DNA of 64,000 nt from Bacteroidota bacterium. GTDB lineage: Bacteria > Bacteroidota > Ignavibacteria > Kapaibacteriales > NICIL-2. The stretch is taken from NCBI GenBank assembly GCA_019695345.1, contig JAIBAE010000007.1, positions 1 through 64,000 of the forward strand, written 5' to 3'. Below the pieces are notes generated by a model that worked only from the letters and a program-made list of their open reading frames with translations, searched no databases and had not been told where the DNA came from. Shown here piece by piece: positions 36,301 to 45,270 of this stretch (within the stretch, counting starts at the first letter, position 1; each line of letters starts with the position of its first letter). A program made the translations under genes and the position numbers.

Positions 36301-36992
36301 ACATCACTGTAGTATTTATTCTCTTTTGGTGAAAATGTAATTTCTATTGGATAGCCAAGCGGAGAGTATGCATAACCGGGAAGTTTGTAGGTACCATTCC
36401 CACCTTTCCAAACTGCCTTAAAAAACGGTGTTTGTGTAGCAATAGAATCAACAACAACCGGTAGTTCGTTCCCATCTTTACTTATGCGGCCCGTAATGGC
36501 AAAACACTGAACAGACTGAACGGAATCACGTCCGGCAGGAACATTGCCGCAATAGTATTCATTAATACGTACGGCGCGCCCATCTCTAAAGCGCATTTGT
36601 GGGTTTCCTTTAGCTAACCCCGTTGCTTGCGATGTGGAAATACTTGCTGTGTAATTACCGTTAAACGCAACAAGTGTTGCAGAAACACCCTCCGAAGTTC
36701 TGTTGCGGGTATACCATGTTATAGTTTGGGTACCGTCGCCTTCGGGTGGCGAAACAGACACAGGCACAGACGTTAGTACATCCTCTATTATAATAACGGA
36801 TGATGTACTTAGTGCAAACGGTGATTTATTAAGAGTAGCTTTAACACGGGCAGTAAGTTTTGGGTATGCCGAGCCGTTTAGCGTGTTCCCTCCGGAAAAC
36901 GATAACGTTAGTTGCGCAAACCCCGAAACCGTGCACAATAGCAGGAATCCAACCGAAACAATAATAGTTCTAAGTAAAGAATATATATGCAC
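33387..36992 (-). CDS. secreted WD40-like/choice-of-anchor protein with T9SS sorting domain
   Basis: A 1201-residue protein. The signal peptide is MHIYSLLRTIIVSVGFLLLC to GFAQ. An N-terminal beta domain (30-250) and an Ig-like module (VTYPNGGEQFAPCQQTTITW, about 255-340) precede a WD40-like propeller region (about 345-680: FAFSPDGKRILGAYRNGEII). Choice-of-anchor-D-type modules follow (about 690-1060: PGECLSIPISFNPLDTGTI), then a T9SS type A domain at about 1112-1201 (ITPNPVANGNAEL, PSGTYTLNL). The ATG at 36992 fits the signal peptide. The ompA-like gene begins 1 base after its stop, so the two proteins are probably made together and may form a surface complex. Confidence 0.82.
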   Translation of the reverse strand: MHIYSLLRTIIVSVGFLLLCTVSGFAQLTLSFSGGNTLNGSAYPKLTARVKATLNKSPFALSTSSVIIIEDVLTSVPVSVSPPEGDGTQTITWYTRNRTSEGVSATLVAFNGNYTASISTSQATGLAKGNPQMRFRDGRAVRINEYYCGNVPAGRDSVQSVQCFAITGRISKDGNELPVVVDSIATQTPFFKAVWKGGNGTYKLPGYAYSPLGYPIEITFSPKENKYYSDVLTVYYEGGAVERIKLYGNIFELPAKTILNVTYPNGGEQFAPCQQTTITWTGTTTGGESIVEYSTDNGAKWELITVTADSTCKWTVPDIPASSMKIRVSQVNTNTQELLLSGTNKTSVDKFAFSPDGKRILGAYRNGEIIEWDVENGAQLYKWGIRTDTLNKSNATAFGINYTSASSFFVAYRSTYSKAVADTLAFFTANSKLPTATIALDSTTRYKAALYDSSGTFIALIPQLGTTIALHSTADGSLLQTIQAPSVITSVGLGKYKAVATLMDGRIIVYSLPDWTIQSFVSIPGLPLIEQCILLPDNNNIAVGCRVSAGSLTEGSFSEQHIINISTQEVIRSQRKASSTPIGVTTNATSRYVVFGYTGQPQAPLWDISPNQVYGALTSHQGALTDLKFSNDGLTVGSSANSPDNLKVKKFIFPESDISDAEFSIVRPTIQITKAVMKPTYAFTQSDTVFTLNMCNKGILPVPLGGDWLNGNTSFRISGATIPDTLQPGECLSIPISFNPLDTGTIKDIFNTFTCNTTYNVPIEGYSIPRSLTVPDTIDVGDICIGQSIEKDLVVLRNNDPAMLVVDQTSIYAPSNRWFSTTTSIANDTLQQNGEVKMHIVFTPRDLGVALNELYIYYGGQRKIYSKVILRGRGSGAETEATANPLTFIPEQTTRTIYIRNKNNNPITLTSLGITPANGFTMQNITTPRVINANDSLPVTITWNNTDSTSAQMVGILEPCATPLSIPIRLYTATGTVYIERVEADPKGNATIPVKFNTKEQFSYNGIRTFTSQIFINPRIFLPQEVTSQYGTGKLLRNEIVGDKRLIEFSVEGNFPNQGTVANITGVAGLAEIDVSPIEFNKQSLFWSKATTVTTTDGTFQLINLCGDRRVQQLAQLALERITPNPVANGNAELTVYSDSTRDVLCTIVTSTGEVALQQPLHLTSGSSTQILTIAQLPSGTYTLNLRSPDATVSSLLVVVR

Positions 36993-37171
36993 AAATATTC
37001 AGTAGTAAAAGTTTAGATTACGCAAAATACGGCCAATACGCCAACGTAGGTATTAACTCCTGTTCATCCTAAAAAATTCCCACACATAGTGTAAGGCACG
37101 GCAATAACGCAAATTAACAGGAGGCGTTTCATGGCAAAGAGTATTTACTATATGCTTTGGTTACAATTATG

Positions 37172-37270
37172 TTGCTATCGCATAGCGGCACCGGGCAACA
37201 GCGTTCAAACAGGGCACACCCTGCCGGAGAGAAAAGTAGCAAATTATAAAGAGCGGTTACCGTGATAGGA
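37172..37270 (+). repeat. R1 repeat, single copy
   Basis: TTGCTATCGC, ATAGCGGCACC, CCCTGCCGGAGAGAA, GCGGTTACCGTGATAGG. It is opposite in direction to both flanking genes. I see nothing else in the 330-base gap 36993-37322. Confidence 0.6.
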
Positions 37271-37322
37271 GTTTGGTATACATTACAGTAACGTTTATTC
37301 ATCTATGTGTGTTGACGAAGCG

Positions 37323-38354
37323 TCACTTCTTGATTTCATATAGATACCGTGCGTATTTATCGTCGCCCCAGGTAGCGTATCGGAGTGCTTCCCGGTGGCG
37401 GTATTCCCACAAACCAATACTTCCCTCTTGAACAAAGTCGTTCTTCATACGTTCTAATACTTCCAACTTTCTTTTCCAATGGTTTATTCCTGAAACAGAT
37501 AAATCTGTGTAGGAATACTCCAAACCCAGTTCACGGAGAACATTTGCCAGATGTGTTTTATCGGGCAATAGGTTGGCACTATAAGCCGTGTCCATAATCC
37601 ATTGCGAAAAGTATGCATAGATATGCCCGCCATCTTCTAATAACTCCCGTGCCATACCGATTGTGTTTTTTACATTATGCGAATAATACAACGTATCTAA
37701 GAATAATACGCTGTTATATTTTTCGCTACTGTGTATGTTGTTCAAGTTCCCAACTTCAAAGTATAACAGGTTGTTATCCTTTGTTCGTTCGCAGGCATTT
37801 TGTATGCCTTGGCTGGATATATCAATACCAACACAGTACGTTTGTGTTTGTCCGGAAATCCATTCTGTAATTTTTCCGTTGCCACAACCTATATCTGCAA
37901 TCTTCTTCGATTCAGATTTTTTAAGCAAGTCTATAAGAATGGAAAGCTCCGCCTGGTCTATCAAACCATGCTGAGATAAGTCTAACCCGTACACTCTTTG
38001 GCAAAACAGTGAATGGGCTGCACTTTGTTCTTCTAATTGGAAATAGTTGTCGTATTCATACTTATAAAATGGTACCTCAAATTCGATTTCGCCTTTAACA
38101 GTATTTCCGTACTCGGTAAAGGTGTATTCGCCGGATTCAAATGTTAACACGTTTTTCCGGCACAGACTTGTAAAGGCTTCCGTCCAATATTCTTTAAAGT
38201 CTCCAATCCAGATATTCCCAAATTCTTCTATACTATCTTGGGTTGCTTTCCGTTCGGGCGAGAGACCCATAAACAGGGCATATCTGCTTCTGAACCAAGC
38301 TAATGTAGTAACTAATTGTTTTTCGGATGTTGAGTATGTATTCTGAGTAGTCAT
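37323..38354 (-). CDS. class I SAM-dependent methyltransferase
   Basis: A 343-residue cytoplasmic protein. An N-terminal domain (1-145) of unknown type, helical and acidic, precedes a Rossmann methyltransferase domain with motif I KIADIGCGNGKITEWI (about 152-167), acidic motif II VGIDIS, and motif IV SVLFLDTLYYSHN. A post-motif ELLEDGGHIYAYFS follows. The C-terminal 70 residues are helical. The acceptor substrate cannot be inferred: the nearest resemblance is to small-molecule methyltransferases. The ATG at 38354 is the longest and most plausible start. The gene is apparently monocistronic with its own promoter candidate. Confidence 0.8.
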   Translation of the reverse strand: MTTQNTYSTSEKQLVTTLAWFRSRYALFMGLSPERKATQDSIEEFGNIWIGDFKEYWTEAFTSLCRKNVLTFESGEYTFTEYGNTVKGEIEFEVPFYKYEYDNYFQLEEQSAAHSLFCQRVYGLDLSQHGLIDQAELSILIDLLKKSESKKIADIGCGNGKITEWISGQTQTYCVGIDISSQGIQNACERTKDNNLLYFEVGNLNNIHSSEKYNSVLFLDTLYYSHNVKNTIGMARELLEDGGHIYAYFSQWIMDTAYSANLLPDKTHLANVLRELGLEYSYTDLSVSGINHWKRKLEVLERMKNDFVQEGSIGLWEYRHREALRYATWGDDKYARYLYEIKK

Positions 38355-38439
38355 TGAGTAAGTATATTACTATGGTTGTTTGTTCAACATTCGTTAATAG
38401 GGAATGTTTGTGATTACGTAATGGTTTAATGGTTGTCTC

Positions 38440-38447
38440 CAAACTTA
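38440..38447 (-). promoter_or_regulatory. candidate -7 box for the methyltransferase
   Basis: Minus strand TAAGTTTG fits TAnnTTTG, 86 bases before the start at 38354. No clear -33 box. Confidence 0.3.
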
Positions 38448-38465
38448 CAAATCAATTGGTTTATA

Positions 38466-38566
38466 TCTATCACGAACAACGATGTTAGGAGGTGGAGGTT
38501 CTTTTTCCGCATGGTGAGCAAACGTAACAGCGTTCAAACAAGGCACACTCTGCCGGAGAGAACCTC
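38466..38566. repeat. R1 repeat, degenerate copy
   Basis: A plus-strand segment AACAGCGTTCAAACAAGGCA then TCTGCCGGAGAGAACC closely matches the copy at 37172, while TATCACGAACAACG at its left edge matches an R1 distal end in the other direction. Confidence 0.4.
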
Positions 38567-38613
38567 AGTTTTTAATAGTTCGTTTATGAGCTGAGGAAGG
38601 AATAAACAATATA

Positions 38614-40794
38614 CTAACGAGTTACTACAAACCTACCCGAACTGTGTAGCCCTTCCGCTTGTATAATAATGGTGTAAACACCGGATGGCAATTGCGATGT
38701 ATCAATAGAATAATCATTATATAACCCGGAAGTTATAACCGAAGGAGAGATTGAGTTACCAAGAACATCGAAGCAAGTTAGAACAATGGGTGAATGATAT
38801 TCATCTGTCAGATGGATAAACAGTATATCATCGGTTGGAATTGGGTACAACGTGAGTAATGAATTTTCTAAGGGATAGGGAGCCACAGAACTCGCAAGCG
38901 TATCCCCGATGTATTTGTAAATAAACCCTTCATTACCCACAGCCCACCCTGTATTTCTATCAACAAAAAAGAGTTTGTTTGCTAAGCTATATTTACAAAG
39001 AATTTCCCAAGTTTTTCCTTTGTTTGGAGTATAAAAGATTCCACCGGAGGAATTAATCCATCCTTCACCGTTCCTTTTCATCTGAATATCATATCTATAT
39101 GATGAGCGATTCATGTAGTATCCCGCAGAATCTATTTTCCACGTTAGGCCGCCATCAGATGTACGGTACAGTTCATCTTGCGACATAACATAACCAACAT
39201 CTCTATTAAAAAACTCAACCTTCTTCAGAAGTTTATCTCTGCTATTAACAGTAAGAGTATCCCAGTGTACTCCGCCATCAGTAGTTTTGTACAAACGTTG
39301 TGTATTGTAGGATGTTCCACCAATGGCGTAACCATTTAATGTATCAGTAAAAGTAATTTCGTTTAGCTCAACAATATTAGTCGAGTTCCAAATAGTAGTA
39401 TCCCAAGGAATCCGAGTAATTTCCTGCCACGTATCACCACCATCGTACGAGCGCATTACAATACCGCTATCCATACTCATCCATACATTGATATTATCAA
39501 GGTTATATATTTCACGTGCCTTGAACGGAAACTGTTGCCATGTAAATCCTTTGTCGGTGGTAAGTAAAGTTGGACTATTTTGAAATCCTGAAATGCCTGT
39601 AACCCATACAGATGTAAAATTCTTTGGTATTACTTTACTAAAGGATTGGTAGCCCATATTCAATAAACTATTTGATGGTATCCATCGTGCACCCCCATTG
39701 GTTGTCGTCTGAATATTGGTGTATTCTCCTACAGTAATACCGTAATTATTATCAAAGAAAAAAACATCACGTACATCTAATGCTAATCCATTGCTAGTAC
39801 AATCCCAAGTATCACCTGCATCGGTAGTGTGGAACAATGAGAACCGCTGAGACACCCAACCGTTCTGTTTATTTGTGAAAGTTGGAGCATATACGTGTTC
39901 ATAGGGCAAATATCTTTTCATATTCCAATGCAGTCCGCCATCAGTTGTTTTTAGAATACCTTCAGTACAGGTTGCAACTGCTGTAATACTATCAATTACT
40001 ATTGCATGGAATTTATCCTTATATGCAAGGGAGTCAACAGTTAAAATATAACGCCATGTTATTCCTCCATCAGAGGTACGATATGTAAATCTTCCATCAC
40101 TTAGCCATACGTTTTGTACATCTGCATAAGCAAACTCTGCTTTGGAACTCGTGTTTGTTGTAAAAATGTGTTCCCATACAATACCACCATTAGTAGTTTT
40201 ATAAACTAAGTTATCAAGCGTATGTACAAATCCAATGTTAGTATTAATGAAACATATTTTGGAAATAGATTTGTTCAGTTTAGAAAAGCTACTATCACAT
40301 CTAAAAGAGTTGCCACCATCTGTAGTTTGAAAATAAAAACCATTATTCTTTTGGAAGTCAAAGCTAGTGTATCCAAAAACAAACCCATGAAATCTATCAG
40401 TAAAATGGAAATATGAAATGATATCTATGTCATCAATTCTTCTTTGTCCCCAGTTCCTTCCTCCATCAGTAGTAATATAAAAGTAGTCTTGAGACTGGCT
40501 AACCGCAAAGCCGTTTGTTGTATCTACAAATTGTAGTTGTCCTAGATGCATCATGTTTCTGATTAAGTCGTTTGCCACCGGAAACCACGTTCCTCCCCCA
40601 TCTCTTGTTCGGTAAATATCACCCGTGCTAGCCCAGCCATTTAATGAGTCGAGAAAATAAATTTCGTTTAGCCAAGTAAACTGATCAAGTTTTAATTCCT
40701 GATTCAACGGATTTGGTGCTTGCTGTATCCATTTTTGTGCAGCTAAAGGGCTAATAAATGTTAGCAAAACAAAAAAGTATAATACTTTAGTCAT
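38614..40794 (-). CDS. secreted Asp-box (BNR) repeat protein with T9SS sorting domain
   Basis: A 726-residue protein with a signal peptide ending SPLAAQ (about 20). About thirteen Asp-box repeats of the form [S/T]xDGGxTW span the chain: TRDGGGTWF, TTDGGRNWG, TSDGGITWR, TTDGGLHWN, TTDAGDTWD, SYDGGDTWQ, TSDGGLTWK and others, alternating with WA.G/GYA.G strands. This is the beta-propeller pattern of Ycf48/HCF136-like and sialidase-like proteins, and no catalytic residues are evident. A T9SS type A domain occupies about 640-726 (TLYPIPTDDILFIHL, DVLGNSIS, PSGVYTIII). The role is probably structural or binding at the cell surface. The ATG at 40794 fits the signal peptide. Confidence 0.85.
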   Translation of the reverse strand: MTKVLYFFVLLTFISPLAAQKWIQQAPNPLNQELKLDQFTWLNEIYFLDSLNGWASTGDIYRTRDGGGTWFPVANDLIRNMMHLGQLQFVDTTNGFAVSQSQDYFYITTDGGRNWGQRRIDDIDIISYFHFTDRFHGFVFGYTSFDFQKNNGFYFQTTDGGNSFRCDSSFSKLNKSISKICFINTNIGFVHTLDNLVYKTTNGGIVWEHIFTTNTSSKAEFAYADVQNVWLSDGRFTYRTSDGGITWRYILTVDSLAYKDKFHAIVIDSITAVATCTEGILKTTDGGLHWNMKRYLPYEHVYAPTFTNKQNGWVSQRFSLFHTTDAGDTWDCTSNGLALDVRDVFFFDNNYGITVGEYTNIQTTTNGGARWIPSNSLLNMGYQSFSKVIPKNFTSVWVTGISGFQNSPTLLTTDKGFTWQQFPFKAREIYNLDNINVWMSMDSGIVMRSYDGGDTWQEITRIPWDTTIWNSTNIVELNEITFTDTLNGYAIGGTSYNTQRLYKTTDGGVHWDTLTVNSRDKLLKKVEFFNRDVGYVMSQDELYRTSDGGLTWKIDSAGYYMNRSSYRYDIQMKRNGEGWINSSGGIFYTPNKGKTWEILCKYSLANKLFFVDRNTGWAVGNEGFIYKYIGDTLASSVAPYPLENSLLTLYPIPTDDILFIHLTDEYHSPIVLTCFDVLGNSISPSVITSGLYNDYSIDTSQLPSGVYTIIIQAEGLHSSGRFVVTR

Positions 40795-41025
40795 GGTGTT
40801 TTTTGAGGTAAAATGAACTCATGTTTCAACGGTAACTTACAAGGTAACAAGTAGGAAAAAAAGATAGGATTTAGCTACAGGAATTTTAGAATTCACAGAC
40901 ACAAGTAGTGAATTTTCTTAATAAACAGACAAAGCAAGAGAAAAAAAGATAGAATTACTGGTGTGTACTTTGTGCCTTTAGCGTAAATGCTATAATATAC
41001 AAATGCTATTACTCGAAAGAATATC

Positions 41026-41124
41026 AAATAACGGTAAAGGTGTTTTTGGATGTGGCAGCATTTCTCCCGCAAGTAAAGGTACGTTGGTGTTGCAAGTTTT
41101 GGTGCGGTTTGCGGTAGCAAAAAA
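41026..41124 (-). repeat. R1 repeat, single copy
   Basis: Minus strand: TTTTTTGCTACCGC, AAACCGCACC, TTGCGGGAGAAATG, TTTACCGTTATTTG. It lies in the 404-base gap between divergent genes. The rest of that gap is AT-rich and holds no feature I can name. Confidence 0.6.
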
Positions 41125-41198
41125 TAATACGTTAAACTTACCACGGCATGGTGCAGTCTGTTTCGTACTTTCGTAAAACGTTTTTATATGGAGATGGT

Positions 41199-43100
41199 AT
41201 GATTCGTATTGTTACCCTGTTGTTGGTTGTGTGTAGTGTTAGTGTATTGGCGCAGAAATATCGCGAGGTTTCTATACCCACCCGCGTAACCGATAACGCT
41301 AAAAAGTATTTACTTGCAGATGTGTATTCCAACGATACCGTTACCCCAAAGCCTGTTATACTTATACAAACGCCATATAATAAAATGTTGTATCGGTTAT
41401 CGCTGGGTGGTGTGGGCGGTACAGGCGGTGCGGCAGTTCCGTACGATACCGCGCACTATAATTATGTAACGGTGGATTGGCGTGGATTCTATGCAAATAC
41501 AAATGCGGCAATTACCCCATATAACCGCGGGCTTGACGGCTACGATATTGTAGAATGGATTGCCACGCAACCGTGGTGTAACGGTAAAGTAGGTACGTGG
41601 GGAGGCAGCGCGTTAGGAATGATTCAATTCCAAACAGCTACACAACAGCCGCCACATTTAGTGTGTGCCGCTCCGTTTATTAAGGACTTCCTTACTAACT
41701 ACGAAGACTACTATTACGGCGGCGATTACCGCAAAGAACACGTACAGAGTTTAGTAAAACTTGGCTTTACAACCGAGGCAACTATACTCTCCCATCCGCT
41801 TGATGATGCTGTATGGCGAACTGCCGAAAAGCAATCGGACATCGCCGATAAAATTACTGTGCCGCTGTTTATGTGTAGCGGTTGGTTTGACCACTATCCC
41901 GAAGATGTACTACGCGACTTTGAAAACCTACGGAACAATAGCGCAGCAGCCGTACGTGCGCAGCACAAACTGATGTTTGGTCCGTGGATACACCAAGGCA
42001 TTGGGCAAGCAAAGCAAGGAATATTGGAATACCCCGATGTAGAAGGCGTGCCTGTTCAGCTTGGCTTAAAGTTCTTTGATTATTATATGCGTGGTGTACA
42101 AAACGGATGGGCATCTCTTCCTACTGTGCAGTATTATGTAATGGGCGATAACCAATGGAAAAGCTCGGAAAAGTGGCCATTACCAAGTGCTAAAACAGCA
42201 ACGTTGTATTTCCATATGAATCACACATTATCATCTACCCCACCTCCGGTAACAAAGCAAGCAATACCGCCCGATACACTTCTTGCCAACCCGCGCAACC
42301 CGGTGCCTACTATTGGTGGCTCTCGGTTTAACCCAACAGACAGAAATCTGCCTATGGGTCCGCAGGATATACAACAACTGCTGCAACGTAACGATGTACT
42401 CTACTATTCTACCGATGAACTTACAACGCCTGTATCTGTTATGGGTAACTCCGATGTGCGTGTATATTTCCGCAGTAGTACAAAAGATGCCGATATCAGT
42501 GTGCGCTTATGCGATATATATCCCGATGGTAAATGGGTTATACTAACACAAGGTATTGAGCGACTGCGTTTGCGTAATTCGTATGCAACGGAATCGTTGT
42601 TAACTGTTGGTGCGTTGGATTCATGCACGGTGCATTTAAACGACCTTGCCATCAACTTCCCCAAGGGGCACAAGATAGGATTGCTGCTAAGCGGAACTAA
42701 CTACCCCATGTTTGATATTAACCCAAACAGCGGTGGCACTATGTACACAGCAGGCGATACCGTAACAGCAAATACGTTGCTATATCACACGCACGAGTTC
42801 CCTGCCCGCTTTACGTACAAAACAACCGATGTAGTTTCATTGGTAGAGTACGATGAACAGACAGAAGACATTCAACTGTATCCAAATCCTTCAAGCATGG
42901 AAGTTGTTGTACATACTGCAACGCCTTGCACCCAGGTAACAATGTACGATGCCTTAGGGATTCCCGTTTATACTGTTGTTCCACTTTCAGGCAATAATCA
43001 GGTGCACATTACAACCGCACAACTGCCAAGTGGTTGTTATACAATCAGCGCAGAAACAGAAAGCATAATATATGTGCGCCCGTGTATTATTGTGCATTAA
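41199..43100 (+). CDS. secreted CocE/NonD-type S15 hydrolase with T9SS sorting domain
   Basis: A 633-residue protein with signal peptide MIRIVTLLLVVCSVSVLAQ. The alpha/beta-hydrolase domain (about 25-300) shows the S15 pattern: RGFYANTNA near the oxyanion strand, the nucleophile in GTWGGSALGMIQ, and the catalytic His in MFGPWIHQG. A jelly-roll X-Pro dipeptidyl-peptidase C-terminal domain (about 330-545) contains VSVMGNSDVRVYF and KGHKIGLLLSGTNYP. A T9SS type A domain ends the chain (QLYPNPSSMEVVV, PSGCYTISA). Relatives hydrolyse acyl esters, beta-lactam side chains or X-Pro peptides. ATG 41199 after GGAG is preferred over 41148, which precedes the signal with 17 extra residues. Confidence 0.85.
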   Translation: MIRIVTLLLVVCSVSVLAQKYREVSIPTRVTDNAKKYLLADVYSNDTVTPKPVILIQTPYNKMLYRLSLGGVGGTGGAAVPYDTAHYNYVTVDWRGFYANTNAAITPYNRGLDGYDIVEWIATQPWCNGKVGTWGGSALGMIQFQTATQQPPHLVCAAPFIKDFLTNYEDYYYGGDYRKEHVQSLVKLGFTTEATILSHPLDDAVWRTAEKQSDIADKITVPLFMCSGWFDHYPEDVLRDFENLRNNSAAAVRAQHKLMFGPWIHQGIGQAKQGILEYPDVEGVPVQLGLKFFDYYMRGVQNGWASLPTVQYYVMGDNQWKSSEKWPLPSAKTATLYFHMNHTLSSTPPPVTKQAIPPDTLLANPRNPVPTIGGSRFNPTDRNLPMGPQDIQQLLQRNDVLYYSTDELTTPVSVMGNSDVRVYFRSSTKDADISVRLCDIYPDGKWVILTQGIERLRLRNSYATESLLTVGALDSCTVHLNDLAINFPKGHKIGLLLSGTNYPMFDINPNSGGTMYTAGDTVTANTLLYHTHEFPARFTYKTTDVVSLVEYDEQTEDIQLYPNPSSMEVVVHTATPCTQVTMYDALGIPVYTVVPLSGNNQVHITTAQLPSGCYTISAETESIIYVRPCIIVH

Positions 43101-43102
43101 TA

Positions 43103-43196
43103 TCTGCTAACGCATGACCGCACCAAACGACGACTGAAATAATCCCCTTGCATTGCGGAGTAGAACCTTTGCGTTATTCGTACAACATTACCGTGA
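43103..43196 (+). repeat. R1 repeat, single copy
   Basis: TCTGCTAACGC, ATGACCGCACC, CATTGCGGAGTAGAACC, ACATTACCGTG. It starts 3 bases after the hydrolase stop codon. Confidence 0.6.
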
Positions 43197-43290
43197 AAAC
43201 GTTAACCGCGAATAACACAGATAAACACAAATCAGGAATCAAAAAAGAACTTTGCAACTTGGCTACCTTTGCCCCTTTGCGTGAGAATAA

Positions 43291-43359
43291 CTGCGCCGCA
43301 CAACGCTTGGCTCGCACCGGGTTGGCGCGCTGAAGGATTGCTTCGGTAAAGGCGGGGAA
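43291..43359 (-). repeat. R2 repeat
   Basis: Minus strand: TCCCCGCCTTTACCGAAGC, AGCGCGCCAACCCGGTGCGA, GTTGTGCGGCGCAG. It is the only R2 copy not placed just after a stop codon, lying upstream of purF. Confidence 0.6.
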
Positions 43360-43445
43360 CCACTATACTCCCCTATCAACCTATGTTGAAATGTGGGTAA
43401 CTCTGTGGAAAACTATAATCAATGGGTGCTGTTAAGGAATTCTCG

Positions 43446-43453
43446 TATTTTTG
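43446..43453 (+). promoter_or_regulatory. candidate -7 box for purF
   Basis: TATTTTTG fits TAnnTTTG, 41 bases before the preferred purF start at 43494. It argues against the in-frame codon at 43422, which lies upstream of it. Confidence 0.4.
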
Positions 43454-43493
43454 CGCTCCGCTTAACGTGAATACTTTAAAGCAAACACCAACT

Positions 43494-44996
43494 ATGATTT
43501 CCCCATTAGTAGAACAACTTGATAAACCACAATGCAACTGCGGTATTGTTGGCGTATTTAACCATGCGCAAGCATCGGCAATGTGCTATTACGGCTTGCA
43601 TGCCTTACAACACCGCGGGCAGGAAGCTGCCGGTATTGTTTCGTGCTATATTAACGATAAAAACAAAAAACGCTTTGGCGTTCATAAAGATGAAGGTCTG
43701 GTACTTGATGTATTTTCCGATAGCTCCATATTAACCGATAAACTTCGGGGAAACTCGGCTATTGGGCATAACAGGTATTCCACAACCGGCGGGAACTCGA
43801 TAGCAAACATTCAGCCGTTCCATATTATTTACCGTATGGGTAATCTTGCCCTTGCCCATAACGGAAACCTTACCAATACAAAAACACTACGTAAACAACT
43901 TCAACACGAAGGTGCTATTTTCCAAACAACAACCGATAGCGAGTTGTTTTTGCATCTTATTGCCCGTAGTAAAAAAGAAACACAGTTCGAGCAAATACGC
44001 GAGGCGTTGCAGATAACACGCGGTGCGTACTCGTTGGTACTGCTTACCGAAAACGCATTGTATGCCGCGCGCGACCCACATGGCATCCGCCCATTATGTA
44101 TTGGTAAAAAAACAAACCCCGATGGCACTACAGCATACATTGTAACAAGCGAATCGTGTGCGTTGGATATTATCAGCGCAGAGTACGTGCGCGATGTTCG
44201 CCACAACGAGATTGTTGTTATTGACGACGAAACCGTAGCAACCGGCGAGATAAAATCGTTTACTATTGACAACGAAACACCAACGGCACACCACTGTATA
44301 TTCGAGTACATTTACTTCTCGCGTCCGGATAGCAAGATATTTGGTAACAACGTAGATAAAGTGCGCCGCAAGCTTGGTAAAAACCTTGCAGAAGAAAGTC
44401 CGGTAAACGCCGGCGGCGATGAAAAAACCGTTGTAATTGCCGTACCCGATAGCGGTAACACGGCAACACTTGGATATGCCCGCGTAAATGAAGCATTAGG
44501 AAACCCAACCCGCTACGAGATAGGTCTTATCCGCAGCCACTACGTAGGGCGTACGTTTATTGCACCCGGGCAAGACCAACGCGAGTTTAAAGTAAAAACA
44601 AAATTCAATGCCGTGCGCGGCGTGTTGGAAGGACGTAAAGTTGTAATGATTGACGACTCGATAGTTCGCGGAACAACATCGCGGTCGTTAGTAAAATTAG
44701 TGCGCGAAGTAAACCCAACCGAGGTACACGTACGCATTACCTCACCACCAATAACACATCCATGCAAATACGGAATGGACTTCCCCAGCCGCGAAGAACT
44801 CATAGCCAACAGTTGCGAGAACGTACAAAAAATTGGCGAGTACTTAGGCGTGGATTCACTACACTATTTAAGTGTAGAAAAACTTATGGACTCTGTTCCG
44901 CAGGAGCCGGGCATAGAATATTGCACTGCCTGCTTTACCGGAAACTACCCCGTACCGATTGATATAAACGTAACCAAATTATCAACCGAAGAGTAA
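43494..44996 (+). CDS. purF: amidophosphoribosyltransferase
   Basis: A 500-residue enzyme for the first committed step of purine synthesis, making phosphoribosylamine from PRPP and glutamine. The nucleophile is the Cys of NCGIVGVFNHAQ (about residue 16), exposed after removal of a short propeptide. The glutaminase domain shows HRGQEAAGIVS and GHNRYSTTGG. The phosphoribosyltransferase domain has the PRPP loop VVMIDDSIVRGTTS. Cysteines near 222, 424, 476 and 479 match the [4Fe-4S] ligands of the Bacillus-type enzyme. The ATG at 43494 gives the usual short propeptide and lies after the promoter candidate. No other pur gene is adjacent. Confidence 0.93.
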   Translation: MISPLVEQLDKPQCNCGIVGVFNHAQASAMCYYGLHALQHRGQEAAGIVSCYINDKNKKRFGVHKDEGLVLDVFSDSSILTDKLRGNSAIGHNRYSTTGGNSIANIQPFHIIYRMGNLALAHNGNLTNTKTLRKQLQHEGAIFQTTTDSELFLHLIARSKKETQFEQIREALQITRGAYSLVLLTENALYAARDPHGIRPLCIGKKTNPDGTTAYIVTSESCALDIISAEYVRDVRHNEIVVIDDETVATGEIKSFTIDNETPTAHHCIFEYIYFSRPDSKIFGNNVDKVRRKLGKNLAEESPVNAGGDEKTVVIAVPDSGNTATLGYARVNEALGNPTRYEIGLIRSHYVGRTFIAPGQDQREFKVKTKFNAVRGVLEGRKVVMIDDSIVRGTTSRSLVKLVREVNPTEVHVRITSPPITHPCKYGMDFPSREELIANSCENVQKIGEYLGVDSLHYLSVEKLMDSVPQEPGIEYCTACFTGNYPVPIDINVTKLSTEE

Positions 44997-45019
44997 CACA
45001 CAACAAGAAGAGTATGTGT

Positions 45020-45087
45020 TCCCCGCTTCTGCCGAAGCAAACCATTCAGCGCGCAAACCCGGTGCGAGCCCACCGTTGTGCTGCGCA
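45020..45087 (+). repeat. R2 repeat, perfect copy of the one at 47287
   Basis: 68 bases starting TCCCCGCTTCTGCCGAAGC and ending CGTTGTGCTGCGCA, identical base for base to 47287-47354. It sits 24 bases after the purF stop. Internal CGGTG...CACCG and CTTC...GAAG pairs could form hairpins. Confidence 0.85.
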
Positions 45088-45270
45088 CTATTGATACGAT
45101 ATACTTCTAATATTTCACGGATTGTTTTAACCAACCAATTTCTCAATCGGGTTTTGTACTAACTTTGTAGGGTAATTACATTGCTATTTGTCTACAAAAA
45201 TACCTTATATAGCAAAAAAGTACTTAGTACAATAAAGCTACATACATGTATGTAGTATATTTCTTAAAAG

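Noticed and set aside
43422-43493. Longer N-terminus for purF starting at the in-frame ATG 43422
   Set aside because: It lies upstream of the candidate -7 box, adds 24 residues before the nucleophile propeptide and has no conserved character; ATG 43494 fits the family better.
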